Assembly: GCA_934654805.1 (NCBI GenBank)
Contig: CAKUGW010000002.1
Span: 1-64,000, forward strand
Reading direction: 5' to 3'
DNA from: an uncultured Kiritimatiellota bacterium
Lineage (GTDB): Bacteria; Verrucomicrobiota; Kiritimatiellia; RFP12; UBA1067
Length of the DNA stretch: 64,000 bases
The notes under the pieces: generated by a model
The model's input: only the letters and a program-made list of their open reading frames with translations
Told to the model about the DNA's origin: nothing
Databases searched by the model: none
Program-made: the position numbers and the translations under genes
In this document: positions 55,262 through 63,595 of the stretch, piece after piece
Layout: each line of letters begins with the position of its first letter
Numbering within the stretch: position 1 is the stretch's first letter

Positions 55262-56637
55262 ATGACATGAGCTCGATTCTCGACAAGATCGTTTCAGACC
55301 GCACGAAATACTCGTGCTCGGTGAAGACGCTCGGCCCCTGCACGATACCCTCGCCCGTCAAGCTGGGGCAGTTCGTGCAGGACGGCGAACGCATCTTCGC
55401 GACGGAGAACGAGGCCTACGCGAAGTTCGCCGAGACGAAGCTCGGCCACCAGCCGACGTTCGAGCGGGCAGGCCCGCGCGAGAGGATCTTCCACGATCCG
55501 AGCTGGACGCGCGTCGCGATCGTGACGGCGGGCGGGCTCTGCCCCGGACTGAACACGGTCATCAAGGGCCTCGTCGAGATCCTGGAGTTCGACTACGGCG
55601 TGAAGAACATCTACGGCATCCGCTACGGCTACGCGGGGCTGAACCCGAAGTACGGCTACGAGCCGCTGATGCTCAACCCGGACAACGTCGACACGATCCA
55701 CGAGCAGGGCGGGACGGTCCTCGGGTCGAGCCGGGGCGCGCAGCCGACGGACATCATGGTCGACACGCTCGTGCGGATGAACATCAACGTCCTCTTCAGC
55801 ATCGGCGGCGACGGCTCGCTTCGGTGCGCGAGCGACATCGCGACGGAAATCGCGCAGCGGGGGCTGAAGATCTCCGTCGTCGGCATCCCGAAGACGATCG
55901 ACAACGACCTCGTCTTCATCGGGCGCAGCTTCGGCTTCGAGACGGCTGTCGCCGAGGCGGCCGAGGTCACGCGCAACGCGCACGTCGAGGCGAAGGGCAC
56001 GCCGCACGGCATCGGCCTCGTGAAGCTGATGGGGCGCGACTCCGGCTTCATCGCCGCCGCCGCGTCGATCGCGAACCCGAACGTCAACTTCTGCCTCGTG
56101 CCGGAGGTGAAGTTCGAGATGGAGGGGCCGCGCGGCCTGCTGACGGCGCTGGAGCGCCGCTTCGCCGCCGGGAAGTCGCACGCCGTCATCGTCGTCGCCG
56201 AGGGCGCGGGGCAGGAGCTCCTCGCCGGCAGCGAGGAGCGCGACGCGAGCGGCAACGTCCTGAAGAAGGACATCGGCGTCTACCTGAAGAAGCGCATTTC
56301 GGAGCACTTCAAGAGCCGGGGCTTCGACACGAGCGTGAAGTACATCGACCCGAGCTACATCATCCGCAGCTGTCCGGCGCGCGGCACGGACGCGATCCGC
56401 TGCTACAGCCTCGCGCGCGCGGCGGCGCACGCGGCGATGGCGGGGCGCACCGACTGCGTCGTCGGCAATCTCGGCGAGAGCTACGCGCTCGTGCCGATCG
56501 CGCTCGCGACGATCGAGCGCCAGAAGCTCGACATCGAAGGCCAGCTCTGGCGGAGCGTGCTCGACGCGACGGGGCAGAACTTCTACTTCGACGGCACGCC
56601 GCGCGCGAAGGGCGCGGGCGACGCCTTCGCGCCGTGA
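55258..56637 (+). CDS. 6-phosphofructokinase, ATP-dependent type by active-site residues
   Basis: 459-aa glycolytic enzyme phosphorylating fructose 6-phosphate. ATG at 55258 (ATGA overlap, AAGGA ahead) with a roughly 80-residue N-terminal extension as in the plant/spirochaete long-form group. [17 protein letters not shown] is the nucleotide loop; GGDGSLRCA has Gly after GGD, which favours ATP over pyrophosphate as donor; PKTIDNDL holds the catalytic Asp; [14 protein letters not shown] and [20 protein letters not shown] bind substrate. Pyrophosphate use cannot be wholly excluded because the PKTIDND form also occurs in PPi enzymes. Confidence 0.9.
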   Translation: MNDMSSILDKIVSDRTKYSCSVKTLGPCTIPSPVKLGQFVQDGERIFATENEAYAKFAETKLGHQPTFERAGPRERIFHDPSWTRVAIVTAGGLCPGLNTVIKGLVEILEFDYGVKNIYGIRYGYAGLNPKYGYEPLMLNPDNVDTIHEQGGTVLGSSRGAQPTDIMVDTLVRMNINVLFSIGGDGSLRCASDIATEIAQRGLKISVVGIPKTIDNDLVFIGRSFGFETAVAEAAEVTRNAHVEAKGTPHGIGLVKLMGRDSGFIAAAASIANPNVNFCLVPEVKFEMEGPRGLLTALERRFAAGKSHAVIVVAEGAGQELLAGSEERDASGNVLKKDIGVYLKKRISEHFKSRGFDTSVKYIDPSYIIRSCPARGTDAIRCYSLARAAAHAAMAGRTDCVVGNLGESYALVPIALATIERQKLDIEGQLWRSVLDATGQNFYFDGTPRAKGAGDAFAP

Positions 56638-56646
56638 CCTTGCGAA

Positions 56647-57210
56647 ATGCGCGTGTGCGACAGCAGTGGGGCTTTTGCCGCCTTTGACGAGACGTTCATG
56701 CGCATGGCGCTGCGCGAGGCGGAGAAGGCGGCGGCGGACGGCGAGGTGCCGCTCGGCTGCGTCATCGTCGCGCCGGCCGTCGTGGAGCCGGCGCACGACG
56801 GGCGTCCGGCGGTCTGCGACCCCGACCCGTCGCTGGCGCGGATCCTGGGCCGCGCGCACAACCAGACGGAAGGGCTGTCGGACGCGACGGCCCATGCGGA
56901 GATGCTGGCGATGTCGTCCGCCTTCGCCGCCGTCGGCGACTGGCGGCTGACGGGCGCGCGGCTCTACGTCACGAAGGAGCCGTGCCCGATGTGCGCGGGC
57001 GGCATCGTCCTCGCGCGCGTGGCGACGGTCGTCTGGGGCGTGTCCGACCCGAAGCGCGGCGGCGGCACGACGTTCGGCATCTTCGGCCACCCCGGCATCA
57101 ACCACCATCCCGAAATCGTCGCCGGCGTCTGCGAAGCGGAAGCCAAGGCGATCCTTCAGGGCTTCTTCCGCGCGCGGCGCCAGCCTCCTCCCGTCGGGCC
57201 GGTCAGCTGA
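56647..57210 (+). CDS. tadA: Nucleoside/tRNA adenosine deaminase, TadA-like
   Basis: 187 aa zinc deaminase. MRMALREAEKAAADGEVPLG is the standard N-terminus, SDATAHAEMLAM carries the HAE zinc/proton-shuttle motif, and TKEPCPMCAGGIVLARV the PCxxC zinc ligands; VVWGVSDPKRGG follows as in TadA. An insertion of about 25 residues (VEPAHDGRPAVCDPDPSLAR) separates the first strand from GRAHNQT. Role: A-to-I editing of the tRNA-Arg wobble base, unless it deaminates free bases. It starts 10 nt after the PFK stop. Confidence 0.88.
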   Translation: MRVCDSSGAFAAFDETFMRMALREAEKAAADGEVPLGCVIVAPAVVEPAHDGRPAVCDPDPSLARILGRAHNQTEGLSDATAHAEMLAMSSAFAAVGDWRLTGARLYVTKEPCPMCAGGIVLARVATVVWGVSDPKRGGGTTFGIFGHPGINHHPEIVAGVCEAEAKAILQGFFRARRQPPPVGPVS

Positions 57211-57225
57211 AAGGAATTCGTCGAC

Positions 57226-58293
57226 ATGCTTTTTCGGAGAGGAGACGAGATCGGGCCGTACCGCATTGTCCGTCCGCTCGGGCAGGGCGGCATGGGCGCC
57301 GTGTACGAGGTCGAGCATGCGAAGCTCGGCGTGCATTACGCGCTGAAGACGTTCACGCTGGACCATGGACACGTCGATCTCTTCCGCAGGCGGTTCCTGG
57401 CCGAGGGCAAGGTCCTGGCGCGGCTTCGGCATCCGCACATCGTGCGCGTCTTCGACCTCGATGTCCTTGACGGCGGAGAGCTCGCCTATTTCGTCATGGA
57501 GCTTGTCCATTACAAGGACGGCGGCGCCTATACCCTCGCCGACCTGGAGGTCGGCGGCGCGGACGAAGAGCATCTTGTCCGTTGGTTCGCCCAGCTCGCG
57601 TCGGCGCTCGACTACGTTCACGACTTGGGCATCGTCCATCGCGACGTCAAGCTCGGCAACATCCTCCTCGACGACAGGGGCGGCGTGATGCTGGGCGATT
57701 TCGGCATCTCGAAGTTCGAGGACGAGCGGATCCGCAGCGAGGTGGACGTGAGCCGCACGATCGTCTCGGCCGCCGCCGGCGCGCGGGCGGGCGGCCTCGT
57801 CATGGGGACGGAAGGGTTCATGGCCCCGGAAGTCCTGCGCGGACAGCCCGCGACGGCCGCCGCCGACACCTATGCGCTCGGCGTCACGTTCTTCCGTCTG
57901 CTGACGGGCATCTGGTACGAGCCCGACACGAACGCGCTGAATCTCCTGGCGCCGTTTGACGTGGCCTGGTCGAAGGTCCTGCCGCCGATGCTGGCGAGAG
58001 ATCCTGCCGAACGTCCGACGCGGCTTCTCCCGCTCGCGGATCAGCTCAGGACGGCGACGCGCGCATCGGCCGCGAAGACGGCCGTCGCTTCGCCAGGCGG
58101 ACGGGACGCGAGCCGCAGGCGTCTGCGGTCAGGCGCCTGGCGCTTCTGCGGGCGGCATAGGCTGGGCATCGCGTTCGTTTCCTCGCTTTTCATCCTTGCC
58201 GCCGGAATCCTTGTGTGGAGGGCCTGGCGTCCTCGGGGGGCTTCGGCGGACTTCTACGACCATCTCCACGACATCCCAACTTGCCTTTCATGA
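57226..58293 (+). CDS. Membrane-anchored Ser/Thr protein kinase (Hanks type)
   Basis: 355 aa. Kinase domain at about residues 9-270: GQGGMGAVYEVEH (P-loop), ALKTF (VAIK Lys), IVHRDVKLGNILL with catalytic Asp140, GDFGISKFED, GTEGFMAPEVLRG and ADTYALGVTFFRLLTG. A basic juxtamembrane stretch leads to one helix near 307-329 (LGIAFVSSLFILAAGILVW) and a short outer tail, so the usual large sensor domain is missing. Its stop overlaps the start of an ECF sigma factor gene (ATGA), the pairing known from Planctomycetes/Verrucomicrobia where the kinase is thought to control the sigma factor. Confidence 0.9.
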   Translation: MLFRRGDEIGPYRIVRPLGQGGMGAVYEVEHAKLGVHYALKTFTLDHGHVDLFRRRFLAEGKVLARLRHPHIVRVFDLDVLDGGELAYFVMELVHYKDGGAYTLADLEVGGADEEHLVRWFAQLASALDYVHDLGIVHRDVKLGNILLDDRGGVMLGDFGISKFEDERIRSEVDVSRTIVSAAAGARAGGLVMGTEGFMAPEVLRGQPATAAADTYALGVTFFRLLTGIWYEPDTNALNLLAPFDVAWSKVLPPMLARDPAERPTRLLPLADQLRTATRASAAKTAVASPGGRDASRRRLRSGAWRFCGRHRLGIAFVSSLFILAAGILVWRAWRPRGASADFYDHLHDIPTCLS

Positions 58294-58904
58294 GCGCATT
58301 CCCAGACACTCCTGTCACATTGCTGGCGCGTCTTGCGGCGCAGGTCACCGGTCGCTCCGACGAAGCGGCATGGGTTCGGCTGTTCGAGCTCTACGAGCCG
58401 GCCATCCGCAAGTTCTCCGAGCGGCACGGCGCGGGCGCGGACGGCGAGGACGTTGCGCAGGAGATCTTCCTGAAGCTCGTCGGCGTCCTGCGCGGCGGCG
58501 GCTTCAAGGTCGGGGGCGGGGCCGGAAAGTTCCGCTCGTATCTGGCGACGCTCATCCGCCATGAACTCGTGAGCCGCTGGAGGTGGGCGCGGGCGCGTGG
58601 CGGTGACGGACTCGTCTCCCTCGACGGCCCGGACGCCTGCCTTGACCTGCCGGTCGATTCCGAGACGGCGGAGGTCATCGACGCGAAGTGGCGCCTTGCC
58701 CGCCATGCCGCCGCCGTCGAGCATGCCCTCACGAAGACTGCGCTTTCGGCACAGTCGAAGGCCGTCTACCGCGCCTATGTGCTGGAGGAACGCCCGATTG
58801 GCGAGGTCGCGGCGGCGTTTGGGCTCTCCCGCAACTCCGTCTCGCAGGTCAAGACGCGCGTCGAGCGGATGATCGCCGCCATCGAGGCCGAATACGGCGA
58901 ATAG
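58290..58904 (+). CDS. ECF-type RNA polymerase sigma factor
   Basis: 204 aa. Region 2: WVRLFELYEPAIRKFSERHG and GEDVAQEIFLKLVGVLRGGG (core binding, -10 recognition); YLATLIRHELVSRWRW ends region 2; region 4: LSAQSKAVYRAYVLEERPIG with the HTH EVAAAFGLSRNSVSQVKTRV. ATG at 58290 overlaps the kinase stop. No anti-sigma factor gene follows, which agrees with control by the kinase upstream. Target promoters are unknown. Confidence 0.9.
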   Translation: MSAFPDTPVTLLARLAAQVTGRSDEAAWVRLFELYEPAIRKFSERHGAGADGEDVAQEIFLKLVGVLRGGGFKVGGGAGKFRSYLATLIRHELVSRWRWARARGGDGLVSLDGPDACLDLPVDSETAEVIDAKWRLARHAAAVEHALTKTALSAQSKAVYRAYVLEERPIGEVAAAFGLSRNSVSQVKTRVERMIAAIEAEYGE

Positions 58905-58915
58905 CCCGCAAATTA

Positions 58916-58940
58916 CAAATTCAGGTCTGACCTGATTTTG
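58916..58940 (+). repeat. REP-like palindrome, copy A
   Basis: 25-bp imperfect palindrome with core TCAGGTC-T-GACCTGA (58921-58935) and CAAA/TTTG ends. First of four copies around the transposase gene. Confidence 0.85.
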
Positions 58941-58977
58941 CAATCCGCGTGGCAAGGCGGTTGCCGCGGCAAAAATA

Positions 58978-58986
58978 TGGTATACT
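58978..58986 (+). promoter_or_regulatory. Extended -10 promoter of the REP-associated transposase
   Basis: ATATGGTATACT: TATACT at 58981-58986 preceded by TGG. It lies between palindrome copies A and B; the transcript start falls at about copy B. Confidence 0.6.
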
Positions 58987-58991
58987 GCTTA

Positions 58992-59016
58992 CAAAATCAG
59001 GTCAGACCTAAATCTG
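58992..59016 (-). repeat. REP-like palindrome, copy B (inverted)
   Basis: Matches the reverse complement of copy A with two mismatches (core TCAGGTCAGACCT). It ends 9 nt before the transposase ATG, so it can form a hairpin in the 5' leader. Confidence 0.85.
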
Positions 59017-59025
59017 GAAATCGCA

Positions 59026-60126
59026 ATGGGCGTATCGAACTTTCGCATTCGGGAAACCGCTACGGTTCATCACATCCTGAACCGTATCGCGCATCGCGTC
59101 TTCTTTCTCCGAGACGAGGAGCGCAATGACTTCATCGGGATGATGCGGCGCGTTGCCGAATTCACCGGCATCAAGCTGCTCGGCTGGTGCGTCATGACAA
59201 ATCATTTCCACATTCTTGCCTTTCTTCCTGAACGCGAAGAAATCGGCGAGGACGAGATCGTTCGACGCATTGGCATCCTGAAAGGGGCAAGCGCAGGCGA
59301 GGCCTTGCGGTCTAAACTGGAGAAGCTGCGTTCAGGCTCGTCTGAAGGCGATGCGGAAGTCCAGAAGGTTCTTGACGGCTACAGGCGTCGAATGCACGAC
59401 ATCGGGTCGTTCATGAAGATTCTCAAGCAATGGTTCACGGAAGAGTACAATCGCCGCTCGTCGCATGTCGGCACGCTTTGGGAGTCTGCCTACATAGATC
59501 GTGCCGTTTCGTTCAAGGCGGCGAACATGGCAAAGGTGCTTGCCTACATCTGCCTCAATCCGATTCGCGGGGGCCTCTGCGCAAGGTACGACGAGTACGT
59601 CTGGTCGAGCCTGTGCGCCGTGTCGCGGGGCGACCGTCTGGCGATTGACGGGCTTAGGTTCATCTATGGGGAAGATGCGAGTGTGGAGGAGATGAAGAAT
59701 GCGCTGTATCGCCAAATGGACATCCTGTTAGATGCGGAGAAGCGGCAGTGGGCACTGGAGGTCGCACGGAGGAGGGCGGCGGGCTATCCGGTGCCGGAGA
59801 ATCCGCTTACGGACGAGGCTTATGTCGCGCAAGCGGCCGCCCATCTGGAGGAGGCCATTCGTGCAGGGACGACACTCCATGAACAGTCGCTCGTCTACAG
59901 GAAGTGCGATGAGAAGCGCAAGGACGTCCAGCGGCGGATCGTTGAGGAGATTCGGAAGATGCCGACGGTGCCGGTTCGGGTCTTGTCCACGCGTTTGGGC
60001 GTCTCTGCGTCAACGGTCTATGCGTATGTCAGGGAACTTGTGAAATTCGGAGTGCTAAGGCGCGACAGTCGAATGGAGGGGTGGACGATTGGCGAATCTG
60101 AATTTACAAATTCAGGTCTGACCTGA
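59026..60126 (+). CDS. REP-associated tyrosine transposase (Y1, IS200-like RAYT)
   Basis: 366-aa single-strand DNA transposase of the HUH/Y1 class. TATVHHILNRIAHRVFFLRD opens the domain; MTNHFHILAFLPE is the HUH motif; the segment GSFMKILKQWFTEEYNRRSS holds the candidate catalytic Tyr; LWESAYIDRAV and AYICLNPIRGGLC complete the RAYT pattern. A C-terminal extension (about 215-366) with an HTH-like part (RVLSTRLGVSASTVYAYVRE) is typical of longer members. The last codons (TNSGLT and the TGA) are supplied by palindrome copy C. Known relatives mobilise or maintain REP/BIME sequences. Confidence 0.9.
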   Translation: MGVSNFRIRETATVHHILNRIAHRVFFLRDEERNDFIGMMRRVAEFTGIKLLGWCVMTNHFHILAFLPEREEIGEDEIVRRIGILKGASAGEALRSKLEKLRSGSSEGDAEVQKVLDGYRRRMHDIGSFMKILKQWFTEEYNRRSSHVGTLWESAYIDRAVSFKAANMAKVLAYICLNPIRGGLCARYDEYVWSSLCAVSRGDRLAIDGLRFIYGEDASVEEMKNALYRQMDILLDAEKRQWALEVARRRAAGYPVPENPLTDEAYVAQAAAHLEEAIRAGTTLHEQSLVYRKCDEKRKDVQRRIVEEIRKMPTVPVRVLSTRLGVSASTVYAYVRELVKFGVLRRDSRMEGWTIGESEFTNSGLT

Positions 60127-60135
60127 TTTTGTAAA
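60103..60135 (+). repeat. REP-like palindrome, copy C (covers transposase stop codon)
   Basis: 33-bp imperfect palindrome; the 25-bp core element at 60107-60131 is identical to copy A, extended by TTTA/TAAA at the ends. The transposase TGA (60124-60126) lies inside it. Confidence 0.9.
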
Positions 60136-60225
60136 ACGGAGAAATTCAGGGGCGGATGTCATTGGCGGGAGGCGGATGCGTGTCATGTTGATGAGACGGT
60201 GAATGGCGTACGCCGTCTCGGATTA

Positions 60226-60250
60226 CAAAATTAGGTCTGACCTGAATTTG
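60226..60250 (+). repeat. REP-like palindrome, copy D
   Basis: 25-bp copy with core TTAGGTC-T-GACCTGA. It is 18 nt before the ATG of the next gene and so would sit in its leader or promoter. A separate GAGACGG/CCGTCTC inverted pair lies at 60193-60219. Confidence 0.85.
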
Positions 60251-60268
60251 AACAGCAGAGGAGCGAAG

Positions 60269-61732
60269 ATGAAGAGAATCGTGTTGGCTTTGGGTGTGTT
60301 TGGCGCGGTTGCGGCGGTTGCGATGCCGACGCGGCAGGAGCTTGTCGCGGCGCAGAAGGCGGTGAAAGCGGCCACGGTGGAGGACGTCATGGCCCTCAAG
60401 GCGGGCGAGAGGAAACCGGGGGACGTGGCGGCGGCGCACGTCGCGCTCGCCGAACAGGCGGCGACGGAGGCCGAGGCCTACCTTCTCCTGCAGGGCGCGT
60501 TCGGCCTTTACGCGAAGGCGAAGGCGTACGACGCGGCGGCGGACGTCCTTGAGAAGATGTCGCAGACGATTTCGGATCTGCGTCCCGGCGTCGTCCTTGA
60601 GCTCTGCGACAGGGCGGCCATCCGCTCGCTGCGCGAGAAGTCGCCGCGCCTCTACGCCATCCGGGAGGCCGCGCGCCAGTCGGTACGGGAGAGCCGAGCG
60701 CACTCCGCGTCCGAAAAGGCCGCGAGCGCCGCCCTGCCGGAAGTCGAAGGCGGCGATCCGTACAAGTTCGTCCTCGACGCGAAGAAGAACGTAGCCGTCG
60801 AGCTTGCCGCCTGTCCGCCGGGAGAAATCAAGATGTGGGAGACTTCACACAAGAATAGCGACAACCAGAAGGTTCACCTCTTGCGTCTCACGTATCCGTT
60901 CCTCATGATGACGGGGCAGATGACCTTTGGCGAAATCGAGGCAATCGACGCAAAGATCGCCGACAAGGTCAAGCGCCGCTATTTTAGCGCCTATGATCCT
61001 GCGTTCAAGAACTTCGCCGAGGCCCATCGCCTTGTGGATGGCTTGATGGCGGCATCCGTGAAATTGGGGGAGCTGGAGGCTCTGCTCAAGAAGCTGAACG
61101 AGCAGGTCTGGCGGCAGCCCAAGTTCCGGGCGTTCAAGGGCTATGCGTTCAGGCTTGCGACCGAGGCGGAGCACCAGTATGCGCTTTGCGCCGAGCAGGA
61201 CTTTGACAGTATGACCGCCTTGGATGGCAAGGACTGGCGAAAGGCCTACTGGCAGGCGCAGGAGGCATTCCCCAAGTCGGTGCTGGACAGGCAGAAGCGA
61301 GACTGGGAGTTTCCGCTTCCGACGCGATCCTACGTTCAGGAGACGTTCAGGGGGAACGGGTGGGGGATTGACGCAATGATGCGCACTCTCAACAATGCCG
61401 TGTGCGACACGATTCCCCTTGTCATGAACGAGAAATCCGGGAAGCCCGCCTGGCGGATCGACGGCTGCGACGGGCCCGTGGCGGACGTGTCGAAGTATGC
61501 GGACGAGGAAGTCGATCCCGTCCGCCTGTTCAAGGGGAAGAAGGCACATCGCGTGTCCCTTGCGGGGGCGCACTGGAAGTGCCAGATGAGGGACGCCTTG
61601 GCGGATGCGCCCAAGTCGGATATCGGCCCCGTCCGCCTCGTCTTCGCGCCGAAGCTCTCGGCTCTGAATGCGTATCCGCGCACGGCGAAGGCCGGCCCGC
61701 TGAAGGCCGTCGGCGGCCCGGCTGAAAAATAA
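60269..61732 (+). CDS. Secreted FGE/SUMF1-like domain protein (degenerate)
   Basis: 487 aa; signal peptide RIVLALGVFGAVAAVAMP, AGAGGAGCGAAG ribosome region. After a helical N-terminal part (about 20-160, Ala/Glu/Lys-rich, possible coiled coil) the sequence VAVELAACPPGEIKMWETSH and LTYPFLMMTGQMTFGEIEAI match the opening of formylglycine-generating-enzyme-like domains, and GYAFRLATEAEHQYALC corresponds to the usual RLPTEAEWEYA. The later active-site Cys region of true FGE is not seen, so it is probably a non-catalytic family member, common in this phylum. The stop codon falls in the dispersed repeat that follows. Confidence 0.65.
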   Translation: MKRIVLALGVFGAVAAVAMPTRQELVAAQKAVKAATVEDVMALKAGERKPGDVAAAHVALAEQAATEAEAYLLLQGAFGLYAKAKAYDAAADVLEKMSQTISDLRPGVVLELCDRAAIRSLREKSPRLYAIREAARQSVRESRAHSASEKAASAALPEVEGGDPYKFVLDAKKNVAVELAACPPGEIKMWETSHKNSDNQKVHLLRLTYPFLMMTGQMTFGEIEAIDAKIADKVKRRYFSAYDPAFKNFAEAHRLVDGLMAASVKLGELEALLKKLNEQVWRQPKFRAFKGYAFRLATEAEHQYALCAEQDFDSMTALDGKDWRKAYWQAQEAFPKSVLDRQKRDWEFPLPTRSYVQETFRGNGWGIDAMMRTLNNAVCDTIPLVMNEKSGKPAWRIDGCDGPVADVSKYADEEVDPVRLFKGKKAHRVSLAGAHWKCQMRDALADAPKSDIGPVRLVFAPKLSALNAYPRTAKAGPLKAVGGPAEK

Positions 61733-61893
61733 TCGAGATTCCGCTGTCATTCTGCGTCGGCGCGTGCGTCTGTCTTTGCGACCGGTATCCCGAAGGGGAG
61801 ACCGAGGTTGTGGCTCTGCCATCCCTTTGGGCATGCCAGTCGCCTCGTGCGGGAATGTTCAGATGAAATATGCAGAATGCCATTCGGTGGCGG
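61726..61893 (+). repeat. Dispersed repeat, copy 1
   Basis: Shares 44 bp at its left end (61726-61769) and 47 bp at its right end (61847-61893, one mismatch) with the segment at 63365-63595; the middle is partly related (CCCGAAG... and ...GGGCAT-CCAGTCGCCTCG, able to form an imperfect hairpin). The right end contains the first ten codons (MKYAECHSVA) of the FRG-domain gene found after copy 2, here followed by unrelated sequence. Confidence 0.85.
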
Positions 61894-61946
61894 GACGAAG
61901 ACGGGCCTCGTCTATCGGTTGAAGGAGTGCGAGACGCTGGAGGCGT

Positions 61947-61976
61947 TTGACGGGCAAGGATGAGTTCTGCTATAAT
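61947..61976 (+). promoter_or_regulatory. Promoter of the second AAA ATPase gene
   Basis: TTGACG at 61947-61952 and TATAAT at 61971-61976, spacer 18 bp, TGC before the -10. A second TATAAT occurs at 61999-62004 without a good -35. Confidence 0.75.
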
Positions 61977-62014
61977 ACCTCCATGAATTTAACGGACGTA
62001 TAATTTACGGAGGT
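61977..62014 (+). promoter_or_regulatory. Imperfect inverted repeat between promoter and start codon
   Basis: Arms at 61977-61989 and 62002-62014 match at 11 of 13 positions. The right arm contains the ribosome site GGAGG (62009-62013) for the GTG at 62021; the left arm abuts the -10 box. A six-codon ORF (ATG 61983, stop 62001-62003) lies within. Could be an operator or an SD-masking hairpin. Confidence 0.5.
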
Positions 62015-62020
62015 TTAGTT

Positions 62021-63340
62021 GTGAAGTTCTACAACCGGGAGAAAGAAGTCGCGTATTTGCGGGATGTTCGTGAAAAATCGCACGTTCATGCGCGGTTTAC
62101 GGTGATTACTGGACGTCGCCGTGTCGGCAAGACGCAATTGGTTCAGCAGGCCATGGGCGACACCCCCTATCTCTATTTCTATGTCGGACGGAAGAGCGAG
62201 AAGGACTTGTGCGAGGGCTTTCAGTCTTTGATGAAGGCGGTTCTTGACGTTCCGATTGTGGGTGTCGCAACGCGATTCGAGGACTTGGCGGAAGTGATCT
62301 TTTCAGAAGCGGAGAAGCGGCCCATTACGCTGGTCATCGACGAGTTCCAGGATTTCTACCGCGTCAATCCATCCGTTTTCAGTGCGCTTGCCAATTTGTG
62401 GGATCGGCATGAAAAGACGGCCAAATTGAACTTGATCGTCTGCGGCAGCATCAACCGCCTGATGAACAGGATCTTCCGGGATGAACAGGAGCCGCTGTAC
62501 GGGAGGAACACGGGCAGCCTCAGGGTCTTGCCGTTCAGGGCATCCGTTCTGAAGCGGATTCTGTCCGATCACGCACCCGGCGCTGTCAACGATGATCTTC
62601 TGGCGCTGTGGACGTTCACGGGCGGTGTTGCCCGCTATGTGCAACGGCTGATGGACGAGGGCGCGTTTACGCGGGAGGCGATGATTCGGATGATTTTCTC
62701 CGAAGGGTCTTCGTTTCTGGACGAGGGAATGTCGCTGCTGGTTCAGGAGTTCGGCCGCGACTACGAGACGTATTTCTCGATCCTGTCGGCCGTCGCGTCC
62801 GGGAATACGGAATACTCGCAAATCAAGAACATGGTCGGCACGGAGATCGGTGCGCATCTGAGCAAGCTGGAGAACGAGTATGCGCTTGTCCGGCGGAAGG
62901 TGCCGGCTTTTGCGAAGGTCAGCACCAAGAATTCGCATTATGAGATTGACGACTGCTTCTTCCGCTTCTGGTTTCGTTTCGTCTTCAAGCACCAGTACCT
63001 TGTTGAGCTGGGACGCTTTGAGCAGCTCCAGCAGCTGGTTGCACGGGATTTCGACGCCTTTTCCGGCTTCGCGCTTGAGCGGTACTTCTACTGGAAGTTC
63101 GTGGACGAATCGACGTACACGAATATGGATTCGTGGTGGGATCGCAGGGGTGAGAACGAGATTGACCTTGTCTGCGAAGACGAGCTCGAAAACCGTTTCG
63201 ACTTCTGCGAAGTCAAGCGCGATGTGCGGCGATTCGATGAAGCCGTCCTGCGTCGGAAAGCCGAGGTGTTTTTTGCGGCAAATCCCCAGAAGCGTACACG
63301 GCAGGTCGGCTATCGCGGCCTCTCGCTGCGAGACATGTAG
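62021..63340 (+). CDS. ATPase_2/DUF234-type AAA ATPase
   Basis: 439 aa from GTG 62021 (GGAGG 7 nt upstream). N-terminal STAND-like AAA module: ITGRRRVGKTQLVQQ (Walker A), ITLVIDEFQDF (Walker B) and LIVCGSINRLMNR; a winged-helix middle (NTEYSQIKNMVGTEIGAHLS); and a DUF234 C-terminus with ENEIDLVCEDE and DFCEVKRD, the PD-(D/E)XK-like nuclease pattern. Same broad class as the ATPase at 19744 but a different subfamily. Such genes occur in many copies in archaea and anaerobic bacteria; function unknown. It is framed by the two dispersed repeat copies. Confidence 0.88.
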   Translation: MKFYNREKEVAYLRDVREKSHVHARFTVITGRRRVGKTQLVQQAMGDTPYLYFYVGRKSEKDLCEGFQSLMKAVLDVPIVGVATRFEDLAEVIFSEAEKRPITLVIDEFQDFYRVNPSVFSALANLWDRHEKTAKLNLIVCGSINRLMNRIFRDEQEPLYGRNTGSLRVLPFRASVLKRILSDHAPGAVNDDLLALWTFTGGVARYVQRLMDEGAFTREAMIRMIFSEGSSFLDEGMSLLVQEFGRDYETYFSILSAVASGNTEYSQIKNMVGTEIGAHLSKLENEYALVRRKVPAFAKVSTKNSHYEIDDCFFRFWFRFVFKHQYLVELGRFEQLQQLVARDFDAFSGFALERYFYWKFVDESTYTNMDSWWDRRGENEIDLVCEDELENRFDFCEVKRDVRRFDEAVLRRKAEVFFAANPQKRTRQVGYRGLSLRDM

Positions 63341-63364
63341 CGTCGTGTGTGTACGGCCTGTCGG

Positions 63365-63595
63365 AAAATAATCGAGATTCCGCTGTCATTCTGCGTCGGC
63401 GCGTGCGTGTCATGATATGTGATTGGCATCCCGAAGAGTCGGCGCAAGTCGTGGAGACGTGAACCGGGGGCGCATTGCGCCCTCGTGTCCTTTCGTCCCC
63501 GCACTGTGTCCTCCCTTCGGGCATACCAGTCGCCTCGGCGGAAACGCGGTGCGGGGATGTTCAGATGAAATATGCAGAATGCCATTCGGTGGCGG
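63365..63595 (+). repeat. Dispersed repeat, copy 2
   Basis: Left end 63365-63408 and right end 63549-63595 match copy 1 (61726-61893); the middle is about 60 bp longer and includes GGGGGCGCATTGCGCCC, a short hairpin. The right end overlaps the first ten codons of the FRG-domain gene. Confidence 0.85.

Noticed and set aside
61726..63595. Integron attC sites around the ATPase and FRG genes
   Set aside because: The repeat ends lack recognisable RYYYAAC/GTTRRRY core sites and one end is coding; no integrase is present.
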